A stretch of 64,000 nucleotides of DNA from Aradus depressus. Taxonomy: Eukaryota; Arthropoda; Insecta; Hemiptera; Aradidae. The DNA is taken from assembly GCA_963662175.1 (NCBI GenBank), contig OY759219.1:25028908-25092907 (forward strand), read 5' to 3'. Under the pieces are notes generated by a model, which was given only the letters and a program-made list of their open reading frames with translations, did not search any database and was not told where the DNA came from. Positions 31,440 to 42,693 of the stretch are shown in pieces. Made by a program: the position numbers and the translations under genes. The stretch's first letter is position 1; each line of letters starts with the position of its first letter.

Positions 31440-31810
31440 GTTTTTGAGTTCAAAATTGAAATTTCATGTCGACACATTTATTATTTATTATTAGAGTTTT
31501 TGTGTTAAGCCCCCTTTTCAACGGAATTTCACGTTTCAAAGCCCCCTAAACATGTTTTGATCATGTTCGCGATGTTGTCAGATATGTGCATCTGTGTGTT
31601 TACCTGGTTATAGGAACATTGTGAGCGTTGCAACACAATAACGGTTTTAACAATAAACTTGAATTTTGAGATCAAGAGTTCACATATGCTAATACAGATT
31701 TGATTAGATTTTGACCGAAATCTGACAAAAAAGACCCCTTTTTTCGGGAGTGAGTACATTTTACAAGATGCCGCTTACACTTATGGCCTAAACAAATAAT
31801 AAAAACTTAT
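31440..31810. mobile_element. Family R scrap and hairpin-arm family fragment
   Basis: 31440-31520 resembles a family R unit (TTTCATGTCGACACATTTAT). 31540-31760 matches one arm of the 30505 hairpin family (GATCATGTTCGCGATGTTG, CACATATGCTAATACAGAT). Confidence 0.45.
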
Positions 31811-32310
31811 TTTTTGAAATATTGTAATTTTTGTGGAATAGACAATATTTCTTCAAAAAAGAAGTTGGTTTTATTTATTTATTACAAGTTTAAACAATAT
31901 GTCTACGTTTCTCAACTTAGAATTTATGATCTTCAAACATCTTCTCAAATAAAAGTTGTAGCAAAACTAAAAGGCATATTTATTATGAAATACTATTTTA
32001 CGAAGGCCGGTTTATGGTATAAATGCTGAAAACCGACTTAAAATTTTAAAATAAATCTCGAAACAGTTAATTCCGTCAAAAAATAAAAAAATTGGTCATT
32101 TCTAAAAATGTTTTTTATCATATTTGAGATAGGCCCAATTAGACTGACCACGTCTTTACAGATCACTTTCCCTGCGCCACATCCCTCCCAAATTATTCAA
32201 TCAAACTACTAAATAACGGGAGGGGGGGGGGGAGGGGGGGGGGGGGGGAGAGATTGATCTGTAATAGCGTGGCTGGTATACAAAAGTTCTGTTATAACAT
32301 ATTTTCATTA
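31811..32310. mobile_element. Family K and H fragments with poly-G
   Basis: 31830-31900 (GTGGAATAGACAATATTTC) matches family K flanks. 32060-32150 matches the family H body. 32220-32300 has interrupted G runs then AGCGTGGCTGGTATAC. Confidence 0.45.
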
Positions 32311-32790
32311 TTACCATTTTTCATTTTTACCGCAATTCAAGTAAATGCTCTTTATTTGAGAAACTTTTCGGGAAACTTTAATTCTGAAAACCTGACTGTA
32401 AGATGAGACTTTTCCAAACTTTCATTTCCTGTGTTGAGGTTTCCCCATTCCCTGCGATGCTTCCAACCTCTGCGGCAGATGCAGCGACTGAGGTCAGACC
32501 TGTCGATCCGCAACAAACACCTGCTGCTCTCGATCAGTCTCCGTGTCCAACTTCCTGATCCCCGAGCGGGTGTTCAATCCTCCAGATAACGGGCGTCTTC
32601 TCGTCATTACCTCTTGATAGGAAGTATGCATGAAACCTGAAAGCTTTTTTGCATTTCCTTCACTCCCGATGCCCAAGGTATACAATCTTAACTCTATTGG
32701 CTCGCTGCGCGAGTAGAGGTCACGGATATGAATATTTCGACGGAACTTGACTAACGAATGAATGTTATGCGCTTAATTATGTAGTTTTAA
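32311..32790. other. Unassigned DNA, GC-balanced 32440-32720
   Basis: A 63-codon minus-strand frame (32494-32685) has no recognisable domain. Could be retrotransposon-derived. Confidence 0.3.
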
Positions 32791-33170
32791 AAAACATATT
32801 TTTATACATTTCCTTGATTTACCTGAAAACGGTTAGTTCTATTGAAAAAGTAAGTATTACAGAAAATGTTTCTTATAATATTTCCAATCGCAATAAGTTC
32901 TCAGATTTGAGATAGGATTAATACGACAAAAGTTATAGCGCCCCGAAAAATGGTAACTAAATATTTATAAGGAATATATCTAATTGTAAGTAATGTTTAA
33001 ACCATAATTCATAGGAACGAACTTTAAAGTATGGTTTTTTTATTGGTAGATTTTTTAAAAATTAAGAAAAAAACAAAATATAAGTGATGTGGCCATTAAC
33101 AGACATTCTTATACCATCCTTACAGAAATCTCTCTCCCAGTTCTCCTATGTCTCTCTCAGAACTACCGAA
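32791..33170 (-). mobile_element. Family H element, reversed body with end
   Basis: Reversed body landmarks (ACCTGAAAACGGTTAGTTCT, GATAGGATTAATACGACAA) lead into GATGTGGCCATTAACAGAC and CTTATACCATCC. Confidence 0.55.
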
Positions 33171-33189
33171 AGACTACCAAGAAACCGTT

Positions 33190-33300
33190 AGTTTGTATGT
33201 ACATTTGTATGTGGAATAGACAATATTTCAAAATAAGTTTGTTGTATTTATTTATTACATGTTTTACAATATATTGTTTATCATCTTTGAAGATTTAATT
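33190..33300 (+). mobile_element. Family K flank fragment
   Basis: TGTGGAATAGACAATATTTC and TATTTATTTATTACATG match 31.83 and 55.4 kb. Confidence 0.4.
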
Positions 33301-33328
33301 TATATTTTTATTTATGTGATCCATTATC

Positions 33329-33521
33329 CTAACTTTTGATTTGTCTGGATTGTTGATTGTATTTTGTCAAATTCATGCTGTTTAGGAAGATTTCTGACGT
33401 CTGAGTACTTTCAGCATTGCGTAACGCAGACCTTAAAAGTGCTAAAATGTAATAATGATTTTGAGTATCCTCTGCGAAATCCCTGACTGCTGTGGCTGAA
33501 AACTCTTGAACGCCATAATAA
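33329..33521 (-). CDS. Candidate terminal exon, unrecognised protein
   Basis: The minus-strand frame reads GYYGVQEFSATAVRDFAE and continues to ...YNQQSRQIKS, then a TAG at 33329. A plausible acceptor (TTTGACTGTTCCAG) precedes GTTATTATGG, so the exon would begin in phase 1. AATAAA lies at 33312-33307, about 17 bases after the stop. The protein is well mixed in composition, without low-complexity runs, and matches none of the repeat families around it. The exon sits between a family K fragment and unassigned DNA. It could be a host gene's last exon or a relic of an unrecognised element. Confidence 0.33.
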
Positions 33522-33539
33522 CCTGGAACAGTCAAAGAA

Positions 33540-33844
33540 TCATTAAGGAATCAATTTATCTTATTCTGATATAGAAAAGTCAGGTGCCATGTTTGCTTTC
33601 TAAAGGATGAAACATCAAAAAAAAATGAAGAATAATTTGCTGTATCTCCCCCTTTTATTTTAATGGCAAAAATTGCCCAAACAAAAAAAAAAAAACACAA
33701 AGGAAGTTTGCACGGTTCCCGATATCGTTACCTGTTCAACAATTGAGCGGCACGCCATCTTCTTTAATATATTTTTTTGTTCAAGGACCTAAGTCGCAGA
33801 GACCACCCACTACCTACTGGTCACTGTAATTGAAATTTTACAGG
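33540..33844. other. Unassigned DNA
   Basis: No gene recognised. Confidence 0.35.
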
Positions 33845-34085
33845 ATTTTTACTTCACCGGAAGTTATGTAATCGGTCAGAAATTCTATGTTTTTATAACA
33901 GAATTTTATGTTTTCCGATCCCCTTGGCATTAAAATGAAGGAAAAAAGGTCGGTGAATCAGCGACTTTCCCTGCTCAGATTATTTATATACGTTTTAACT
34001 CTCCCTTCAAAGCCAAACGACTGTGTATTAAAACTTCATATTGGACTTACATAGTTCCTTCAATTTTCATACTAAATTTTATGTG
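33845..34085. mobile_element. Family R, two abutting partial copies
   Basis: A reversed right end (TTTTACTTCACCGGAAGTTA) is followed by a forward left end (AGGTCGGTGAATCAGCGAC, TAACTCTCCCTTCAAAGCC). Confidence 0.5.
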
Positions 34086-34434
34086 AAGTACAATGACATA
34101 TAAAAATAAAACAAGATAGAACGAAAAAAAGCAAAAAAAAGTTAAAAAAAGAAGAAAAAAAGTAAAAATGAGGGTTATTTCTTAAATAGTACTGTAACAC
34201 ATTTGTTCCATCTTTCTCTGTTCCTGGCCACTGTGCACTTTGTTTTGTTTTTATTTTATTTTTAATCAAGAACTAACAGTTTTACTTAAGAAATAATTTA
34301 ATTTAATTTAGGAACAATCGTTAAATTCTTTTCTGATTTCTTCTCTTGAAAGAGCAGTAGACTCAAAACCTCCAAAAGGAGAGGCTTTTGTTCTGAAATA
34401 ATTAATGTCAATAAAGACATACAATTGTCATTTC
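34086..34434. other. Unassigned AT-rich DNA
   Basis: A-rich near 34110-34170. No feature. Confidence 0.35.
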
Positions 34435-34740
34435 TTACATCAGCAGTTATTTTCTCGATTTGTCTAAAGATCAATATTCAATAATAAGGTGTCTTCCTTA
34501 GAAGGTTCTGAATATATAAATATACACATATATATAATAAATAATTTTATATTATATATATATTTAATTTAATGTCGATACATTCATTCTATCAGGAGCT
34601 ATCACAGACTCACAGACAGAATTTTTTTTTTTTTATTTTTGGTATCTGTAGGTCACGGAAAACATGAAATTTCGATGAAAACTCGCATCGAATTTCTGAC
34701 CGATTATATAACGACTAATAACAGATTAACCAATATACTA
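34435..34740 (+). mobile_element. Family R distal part with AT expansion
   Basis: Landmarks AAGGTGTCTTCCTTAGAAGG, GTCGATACATTCATTCTATC and TGAAATTTCGATGAAAACTC. A TATA-rich insertion at 34516-34566 interrupts the unit. Confidence 0.5.
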
Positions 34741-35359
34741 TAACATACAGGAAACCTACGACGTTATTCGTTCTACATCCATCAATTTCTTTTCTATGAA
34801 TCTACAAAATTTTATTTGACTATCGAGATTCAAATAAACTTTGTTTCCTATTTTTTTTTTATTCCTCTTTCATTTCATTTCTTCTTTTTCATTTCTTTTC
34901 CTCACTTTTTAATTCCCTTTTTTACCTTGTGCAACCTTAATTCCGCCCCTGTGTACGGGCAACGGAAAACTTATCCTCCGGAACGTAAAAATATTAGAAG
35001 CATATCAAATTTTATATTTTCTAAATGAACTAATTTCCTAAACATGATCGACTGTAAGGATATAAGTGCAACCTAAGTGAGACGAACCATAATGGATTCG
35101 TTGCAGCTAGAAAGAAAAGCATTAGTGTGCATATTATGAGGTCGATAGGTCACAATTTGTTCTCACACTTGGCACTGGATCGGTCCCCTAGCTGTGTTAT
35201 TACTGTTTTAAAAGTCAAGGATTGGATTCGTATCACAGTATATATGTCAACTACTCATAAATAAGAGGACATGTTGAGCCATGAGCAAACTTAAGGTGTA
35301 GTTGGTTCATTTAAAGTTGGCAGATGGGTTATCAGTTCAGTGGGGGTATTATATTGTTT
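34741..35359. other. Unassigned DNA
   Basis: T-rich 34845-34925. No repeat or gene recognised. Confidence 0.35.
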
Positions 35360-36150
35360 TTCAGGACCTTCTTATACTAACCACGCTTACAGATCACTCT
35401 TTTGCCACCTCCCTTTCTGAAAATCATTTCATACATCGATTACTGGAGATATGAGAAAAAGGGGAGGGAGAGATAAATTTGTAAGCGTGGTTGGTATAAG
35501 AAAGTCCTCTAGTGGCCACATTTTTTTTCTTCTTCTTCATAATTTTTCATAAAAACTACTAATAACAAAAAATGTACCCGTATAATTCGTTGTTACAAAA
35601 TTTTGAAATATTTCCTACAAAAATGTATTTTTTTTTTTTGATCATTTGAGGCACTATAACTTTAGTTGTGTTAACCCTATCTCAAACCGAAGAACTACAA
35701 ACAATTGAAGATTTAATAAGAAATATTTTTGGTATGGGACAATTTTTCGATAGGATTAACTATTTTTGGATAAACCAAGGAGACGTCTAAAAATATGTAA
35801 ACTACATTTCTGGACAGTTTTCGTCTTGTACTCGTATTTCGAAAACTGTACAACCTACGAAGAATCGTATTGTATGTAAAATGTATATTTTAGTGTTTTC
35901 TATAACTTTTACTTGGAAAAAAGTTTGATTCGGTCGTAAACGTAAGCAGTATCTTGTAAATGAAGTAAAGTGGTCTCAATTTCCGTCTGATTGTTGCCAG
36001 TTCATAGTTACAATCGTTTTAACGGTAGAGCGCTCACAACTTTCCAACCACATACACACAAACAGGTATAATTCGTCGCGAAAATGGTCAAAACCATGAA
36101 ACGTGAAAATCTGTTGAAACCTTGATCTCTTTTAAGTTTTATAAAATATT
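35360..36150 (+). mobile_element. Family H element with hairpin end and body
   Basis: Hairpin 35366-35521 (AGGACCTTCTTATACTAACC ... GGTTGGTATAAGAAAGTCCT), then the body (AAAAACTACTAATAACAAA, CACTATAACTTTAGTTGTG, AATTTTTCGATAGGATTAAC) and an arm of the 30505-type hairpin (AGCGCTCACAACTTTCCAA, CGCGAAAATGGTCAAAACC). This is the most complete single copy of family H here. Confidence 0.6.
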
Positions 36151-36159
36151 TGTTAGTTT

Positions 36160-36430
36160 AAGCTAAGCCATCTAACATCAAGGGTATCCAGTCCTTCCAA
36201 TCTGAAGTCCTAAGAACAACTATCGATGCACCCCTCTATGTTTCAGTTGCTCGACTCTTGTCATTCCATTCCCATCCTGATAACTCCTTCCCGAAAACTG
36301 AGGCGGCGCTGGCCGAGAGACCTGCTACTATAATTTAGCAAAATTATTTATGTAGTGCTGATGGTGACCAGGTTCTCCCTCATGTACTTCTTTCAGCGTC
36401 TTGTCCTGCCTCCACTGCTGGACAGTGACT
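36160..36430 (+). pseudogene. Jockey-like LINE C-terminal fragment, deleted
   Basis: Shares CCATCTAACATCAAG, CCAGTCCTTCCAATC and GTCCTAAGAACAA with the copy at 49590. It then jumps across a deletion to GAGGCGGCGCTGGCCGAGAG and the 3' untranslated section. Confidence 0.65.
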
Positions 36431-37015
36431 GGGCGAGAGGGCAGTTGATCAAAATGACATTGATTTATTCATACTGATCACCGAAAACAATACAACTAAA
36501 TATCTTTAAACTATGGGGTTCTGTTTTCTGTACTACCGTTAGTTCGGGAAAATAAAATACAGTAAAAATTTTATAATTAGAAATGACTTTCATGGAAATT
36601 CTATTGTCCATTGAGTTAGTTGTGAGATGTACTACAATGAGAAGGGACCACTAATTGGAATTGTACGTTGACGGACATCGGTGGGAGTCAGGAAGCGGGA
36701 AGTGTTTTATCGCTGTAGTTCCACGGGCGTTCTACTGGTTATCTCGACCGCAATTAACTGGACCTCCTCGGGATGTGCAATAGGTGCAGGGGAGTTCTCA
36801 CATAAAAAACGGACCTTTTCGTAGACAATCTAATCAGTTTTGTAGTCTAGGTTAAATAACCTGAGAACTGATAATCAGGGAACTTATCAAAATTCCTAAG
36901 TTCAGAGGAGACTCCAAGTCCTTTGGAAGTTTAAAATACTAAAATGTACGTAATTGAAATTTACAATCGGTTTACACCATTAGTCAATTTGATGTCAATC
37001 ATTGTAATAATAATA
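36431..37015. other. Unassigned DNA
   Basis: No recognised feature. Confidence 0.35.
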
Positions 37016-37017
37016 GC

Positions 37018-37450
37018 ATATTAATATGAAGATGGCTGATGTAGAGAGAAGTGATTATTTCACAGGTTGTCAAATAAGATGTAGTCTGACCTCTCACAGA
37101 TTTTTATTTTTAGCTAGCCTGCTTTCGAGGTTGCCCTCATCATCAGGCAGTGATAAAATAAATATTTTAGTAAATAAAATTTAAAATCTGAGAGTTGTGA
37201 CTCAGATGGGGGACAGCAATAACTTATCTGTCGCCATCCATAAAATTTTCAGTTGTTAAAGTTTTAGAGGGTTTTATTTATTTATAGTTTATTTTTATTA
37301 TATAAAAATTTTTAAATTTTATTTAATAAAATATTTATTTTATCAGACTGCCTGATGATGAGGGCAACCTCGAAAGCCGGCTAGCTAATACAAATAAAAA
37401 TCTGTAAAAAAGTCAGACTATATCATATTTGATAACCTGTGAAATAATAT
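37018..37450. mobile_element. Family F1 foldback element
   Basis: Arms 37025-37155 and 37335-37445 are inverted. They include TATTTCACAGGTTG and GGTTGCCCTCATCATCAGGC. Each arm carries CTGATGA, a GAGG-GCAA-CCTC hairpin and GAAA (37352-37375 plus; 37146-37121 minus). The outer GAAGATGGCTGATGT is present on the left only. A third copy is at 45.7-46.6 kb. Confidence 0.75.
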
Positions 37451-37504
37451 CATATAGTAACTAAGTAAAACAATAAGATACATAATAACAAACTATAGTT
37501 AGTT

Positions 37505-37785
37505 AATATGACCCATGCCCGGGCTTTAACTACGATGTCATATCGCCTACTAACAGAACGCTCTTTCGTCGAGGTGGTTGGCATAACTCTACAGTGGGAT
37601 CCCTAAATTTTGTCTAACCAAGGTCTTTAACGAGTAGCTAACATCATACAGACTCGAGACCAACGCTTAACGTCCCATCCGAAGGACGACGTACTCAAGG
37701 TTTATCTCTTTTCAAATAAAACGTTTCGAACCCCCGATCTTGGGCTCAGTAGGCTAGCACGCTACCTCTGAGCTAGCCTCTAACA
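37505..37785 (-). mobile_element. SINE-A, reversed
   Basis: Starts TATGACCCATGCCCGGGC and ends CTACCTCTGAGCTAGCC. Central losses before the CCAAGGTCTTTAACGAGTAG section. Confidence 0.85.
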
Positions 37786-38111
37786 AACTATGTGCATTAT
37801 AAAATAATAATTTTGGAAGACTTGAAATAAATAATAAATACAAAAATAAATAATAAATACAAAAATAAATAAAATACATGTTAAGATAAAATGTGTCCAA
37901 AAAGTACCATATATATCACAGGTCGCGAAGTAAAAATATACTCAGACGTCACAGATTGTATGAAGGCTGAAACTTGGCATATACGCCTCATTCCATCACA
38001 ATTTCAGCCAAATAAGACGAGCGGTTCACCGTCTATCCTTTTCATGTCATATGTCATGTAATTTTATCAGACGCGTGTTCATTTAAGCAAAAGCTGTTGG
38101 TTCTTCAAATC
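37786..38111. other. AT-rich spacer
   Basis: AAATAAATAATAAATACAAA is repeated near 37827-37870. Nothing else recognised. Confidence 0.35.
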
Positions 38112-38275
38112 GTAGGAGCCTTTAATGAGCACCTGACATTGTACAGGCTCGAGAACCATTGCTTAACGTCCCATGTGAAGGACGTCTCAAAATATTTTCA
38201 CTTCTCAAATAAAAAACTTAGGGGCTTCGGTTGGGTTTCGAACTCGCGATCTTGTTCTCAGTATGCAACCATGTC
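38112..38275 (-). mobile_element. SINE-A fragment, reversed
   Basis: Central body to B box: GAGCCTTTAATGAGCACCTG, CATGTGAAGGACGTC and GGTTTCGAACTCGCGATC. Both ends missing. Confidence 0.78.
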
Positions 38276-38930
38276 ATCTTTTTTGTGTCTAACGTTATCC
38301 ATCAGTAATCATTACAAAACTAGTTGGTGACCTTAGACCGGGACCATATGTTATAGATGAGGTAAGATAGCCTATGTCCATCAGGAGGACCCCCATCATC
38401 AATCAACCTGCGTCATCATTGCAACGCCAGTCGTCTCTAATGATCCTGGAATCCTTATCAAAGGCATCATCTCCGCAACCACCTTAGATCATGTTGGACC
38501 CCTTCAAAATTCCTAGTATTTCTTTGATTAACACTCCCTGAGTATCATTTATAGGGTCGCTAGCAAGCAGCCATTTGCGCGATTTCAGAACAATTGGATT
38601 TCAATGGTATAAGTAGTATAAGGTGAGTAAAAAAAAAAAAAAAATGTATTTTAATATAAGCCACATCGATAAAATTAGACCATTCCGACAATATATTGTT
38701 TAGGTAGCTTATGGAATAAATGGCGCCCGAACGGCCGTTTCTCCTTCGACTTGCTTCACTTTTACCATCACTTAGCTCCCTTCTGATAAAGCATGAAGAT
38801 GTATAGCCTACGTCCACTGTAAAGAAATAAGCTTTTCAACAGTGCAAGAAGTATCCAAATCGGTTAAGTAGTTTTCGAAATTACTTCAAATACACAAAAA
38901 ACTTTCTATATTTGTATTTTAATATAGTGT
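38276..38930. other. Unassigned DNA with one exon-like segment
   Basis: On the minus strand 38818-38650 follows a good acceptor (TTATTTCTTTACAG) and is open (GYTSSCFIRRELSDGKSEAS). GAAACGGCCGTTCGGGCGCC suggests repeat origin. Left unassigned. Confidence 0.3.
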
Positions 38931-39725
38931 GATGTATAAAAGAAAAATACACAAATTAAAATGATTAAATTATTAATATTAAAAAAGTAATTATATTTAT
39001 TTTTCTATAAAAAGCAAATTTAAAAAAAAACAAATGAGTAAAAAAACAAAACACCGCCATCAGCTGTTTTTTTTTATGTGTGCAGTGTATAGTCGAGACC
39101 TGGGTGGAATGGCGACGGTCTGAGTGTGTGGAGAGTGTTGTTTAGGCTTAAGATGCAATGAACTAAACCTATTTTCTATTCTATTCACTCGTAAGTGAAT
39201 TGACGGTGAAATTGATCCGCAAAGAATGTACTGTTGTTTGTTTATATGTACAGGATATATGCCCAGAAATATATAACTTAAATTGTAAAGAATGGCCAAA
39301 ATTATAAAACAAAAAAAAGATTGAATTAATTGTAAGAATTTAGTTTTTAAGATATTTCTTTCGATTTTTATTTGTTTCAGTGTTTAGTATTTTAATTTTA
39401 ATAATGTAGATTCAAAAAAATAACCCCAATATTTGTTCTCGTAAATTCTATTCTATTCATTTTCCCTGTTGGCCCAGTAAGATTATTTTAAAAACCTTTG
39501 GATTAGATTTAATATTATTTAAAATTATTAAAAATGGTATCTCTTTAGAAATCCAAATGAAAAGTTGGTTAATTGAATTAAAAAAAAAAAAAATACGTGC
39601 ACACTTTTTTAAAAATTGCACTTCTTTAACTTTTGACATTTTTAGGGCCCTTTTCGAAAACTACTGTAGAAATCAAAATTTAGTAAAAGGCCAGTTATAC
39701 AATTTCTACAGGGAATGTGGTAATT
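38931..39725 (+). mobile_element. Family G element, copy 3
   Basis: GTGATGTATAAAAG at the start, CGCCATCAGCTGTTTTTTTT, TTTTCCCTGTTGGCCCAGTA and CTACAGGGAATGTGG at the end. Confidence 0.65.
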
Positions 39726-40314
39726 TATTGTTTATTATTATTATATATTTATATATATATATATATATTATTATTATATTTATATTTTTATTTATTTATC
39801 ATTTATTTAAGATTAACACTTTAATTTATTATCACAATAGATATATTTTTTAAATAAACATAAAAATAGTTATATAGTGAAATAGTTACACTACAGAACA
39901 GTAAACGAAGAGATGAAGGAAGGCTTAAGCCTGACGTTAGATCCGCCATTGCTTATTATATTATGTTAATTACTACATTGACCTTGAGTTACAGACTGGC
40001 CGAGACGGTAGTGTACCGCTCTCCAAGACAATGACAGTCCTTGATGAAGATTCCTGGTGATCTTGAAGTGGTCTGCAAATGGAGTAACTCGAATCTATGT
40101 AACGGATTTAGACATTCCTAAAGAATCAGAGTATAGACAAAATCATACGGTCGGCCTACTTCTAAAATGTCTGCTCTATCAACTTTTATCTGACTAATGT
40201 ATAAGAAATTAAGGAAATGGTCATCGGTGAATCACTGCGATGTACTTCCCTAAAGCGAATTAATTAAGTTTCTGCTCTCCCTACCAATCGCCGTTTTGGC
40301 TAGAAATCAATATG
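39726..40314. other. AT-rich DNA and a family R left-end scrap
   Basis: 40230-40300 carries CGGTGAATCACTGCGATGTA and TTAATTAAGTTTCTGCTCTC. 39900-40200 is unassigned. Confidence 0.35.
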
Positions 40315-40467
40315 ATTCTTAACATTTTCTGCAGAGATATGTGAAGTACTTATTAGAAATGAAAATGTTAAAAATACAGTGATGACCATCGTCAGTCGTG
40401 GCTGACGATGGTAACAATAACGAAAGTACTTCCGTACATCTATATATTGTGATAAAAACTTGTTTGC
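40315..40467. repeat. Family K relative with short palindrome
   Basis: ACCATCGTCAG-TCGTGG-CTGACGATGGT is a short hairpin near 40386, followed by AACGAAAGTACTTCCGTAC. Flank TTTTCTGCAGAGATATGTGA matches the left end of the element at 43732. Confidence 0.6.
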
Positions 40468-41252
40468 TATCACATTTCCTGTAGAAATTTGATCTCTTTT
40501 GTTTATTTAAATTTTGATTTCTACAGTAGTTTTTCGAAAAAGGCCCTAAAAAAATATTATCAATAATTAAAGACGTGCAATTTTTAAGAAAGTACAAGTA
40601 TACAACAAAAAAAATTCCATTTAACAAACTTTACACTTGGATTTTACAAAGAGATACCAGTTTTTTAATAATTTTAAATAATATTAATTCTAATCCAAAG
40701 GTTTTCAAATGAGATTACTGGGCCAACAGGGAAGATGAATAGAATAGGATTTTATTATGACAAATAATTGGGTTATTTACTTTATTTACACATTATACTT
40801 AAAAAATTAAACATTGAACAAAACAGAACAAAAGAAAAAAACAAAAAAACAAAATCATTAAACTAAATACTTAAAAACTATTATTTTTTTTTGTTTGGGC
40901 ATATTGATAAATATATATTATTAATTGTACCTTCTTTTCAAGTTTCTACCACATAATTTAGACTTCGATTAATTTCCACATCTCAACTTGACCCCAGTCA
41001 ACTTTCATCTAATTGTTCAACTTCACTATATTTTAAAACATATCAATTCACAGTGCACCGTCTAAGAGCTAGCTCACGACTCGACTCTCGACTCTACTCC
41101 ATTTGTTTCACAGCTGTTTTATATTTTATTATGTTTTTTTTTTTTTTTAAACACCTTGATATATATATAATATATATATATATATACCTATATTATATTA
41201 TAATCAAAAAAATTACTTTTTATTCATAAAAAAAAATGTTCCGTAGCTTACA
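40468..41252 (-). mobile_element. Family G element, copy 4
   Basis: Reversed: CACATTTCCTGTAGAAATT, CAAAGGTTTTCAAATGAG, GGGCCAACAGGGAAGATGAA, ACAGCTGTTTTATATTTT and TACATCAC at the end. Confidence 0.62.
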
Positions 41253-41863
41253 TCACAATATATATGATTTAATGTCTGTATGTTTGTGTTTTATAGACTC
41301 CTAAACTTCTATCCGATGTTCAGCAATTATGTTCGTCGAGTCACCGAGAAGGTTTAGAACATAATTGTATCCCACCCTTACCCCACCTACGCACTCACCC
41401 CCGCATTTCGTGCATTCGCTTATGGAACAAGAATCACTAATGATGCAAGGTCAATCGTTACAAGTGTATGGATTGGATTTGGAACATCGTTGCTACGCAC
41501 ATGAACAGTAGTATGTAGCCTGTTCACGTGTTGGAAAACCAACAGATTTACATGTATATGCACCAGATGGAACAACTAAAAATATTGTGTATCCAAAAGC
41601 ATTGGAATAATGTAATTACATAAATAATATTTTTTACTATCAATAAAGTAAAAATAAAAACAAAATTGAATTTTTATTCACAAATCTTATATATCTACAG
41701 ATGAATGTCCATCTGTGTGAGGCTTATAGGATGCGAAACTGTCGAAGCTATTGCGCTTAAACTTATGGGTCACTGGAACGGTTTAAAAAGTGGTTTGACA
41801 ACTTATAATTTTAATTTTTTTTCTTTTAATTATAAAAATATCCATTTTTTAGGATTTAGCTAG
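41253..41863 (+). mobile_element. Probable deleted Helitron with helicase remnant
   Basis: 5' end TCACAATATATATGATT preceded by A, with the Helitron-like leader GTCTGTATGTTTGTGTTTTA and TAGACTCCTAAACTTCTATC. 3' end CTAG at 41860-41863 followed by T. An AT hairpin (TTATAATT ... AATTATAA, about 41803-41834) precedes the end. The C-terminus of the helicase is inside. The exact 5' end is uncertain because family G abuts it. Confidence 0.5.
41446..41610 (+). pseudogene. Helitron Rep/helicase C-terminal remnant
   Basis: The frame reads QGQSLQVYGLDLEHRCYAHE, a TAG, then YVACSRVGKPTDLHVYAPDG and TTKNIVYPKALE followed by TAA at 41608. GQS---V---L---CF-HGQ-YVA-SRV is motif VI and the C-terminal signature of Pif1-type helicases in Helitrons. 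The in-frame TAG between Q and YVACSRV makes it dead. The upstream helicase and Rep domains are absent. Confidence 0.85.
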
Positions 41864-41968
<105 letters not shown>

Positions 41969-41974
41969 TATACA

Positions 41975-42334
41975 AAAATTCAAAATTAACTCTGAGAACG
42001 AAACGACTAATATATAACGCAAAATAGAGAGACATTATTATTTTTTTCTTTCAAAAAAGCTATTATTGGTATGATGGACTATATTGGCGCCCCGCGTTTT
42101 TGACGCCTCTCTTACCTGACTATTACTCTAGTTCGTGAATGTGAGCCTCGAGGCGTGGCTATTAATATCTAAAGTAAATGTATGTAATCTAAAATAAATG
42201 TATTTACGGTTAATCACGGCAGATATTTTATCTGACTTTTGCTATAGATAATTTTACCCTAAAAGCTTTTTTCCCTTTAAAAAAAAAGTGGGGCTTATAG
42301 TGATATGATGGACTATATATATATATATATGATG

Positions 42335-42402
<68 letters not shown>

Positions 42403-42455
42403 AATATTGCGTTATATATTAGTCGTTTCGTTCTCAGAGTTAATTTTGATCTTTT
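41975..42455. repeat. Inverted repeat flanking (TA)n arrays
   Basis: CAAAATTAACTCTGAGAACG and ACGACTAATATATAACGCAA at 41980-42020 are inverted at 42407-42450. Between them lie GATGGACTATA motifs and a second TA array (42313-42330, 42341-42399). Confidence 0.78.
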
Positions 42456-42655
42456 GTCCAGTAGTCTTGGTAACAGCTTATATCGTCTGTTCATTCCCCG
42501 TCTTTTCAAAATTTTTGTTCATTGTGACCTGAGGAAGGGGCCATGGATGGCACCGAAATTTCGTCTTGAAACAAGATTTGTCTATTGAAATATATGTATA
42601 AAATATTTATAATAAAACATTTATATATAACCCACTTTATTAGTATAGAGATGGT
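42456..42655 (+). repeat. Hammerhead-like motif region
   Basis: CTGAGGA at 42529-42535, a GC-rich potential stem, GAAA at 42555-42558, then the hairpin TCTTG-AAA-CAAGA. This layout resembles 3' regions of Penelope-like elements. No reverse transcriptase is present. Confidence 0.35.
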
Positions 42656-42693
42656 GCACTTGCCTTCTGAGCTCAAGATCGCGGGTTCGGAAC
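42656..42693 (+). mobile_element. SINE-A head scrap
   Basis: CTTGCCTTCTGAGCTCAAGA and TCGCGGGTTCGGAAC, that is the anticodon-arm to B-box part only. Confidence 0.65.

Noticed and set aside
37352..37375. Box C/D snoRNA (TGATGA and CTGA close together)
   Set aside because: The motifs overlap instead of being separated by a guide region and recur in dispersed foldbacks; a hammerhead-like reading fits the stem and GAAA better.
42228..42509. 93-codon frame with YIYIYI repeats
   Set aside because: Translation of a TA microsatellite.
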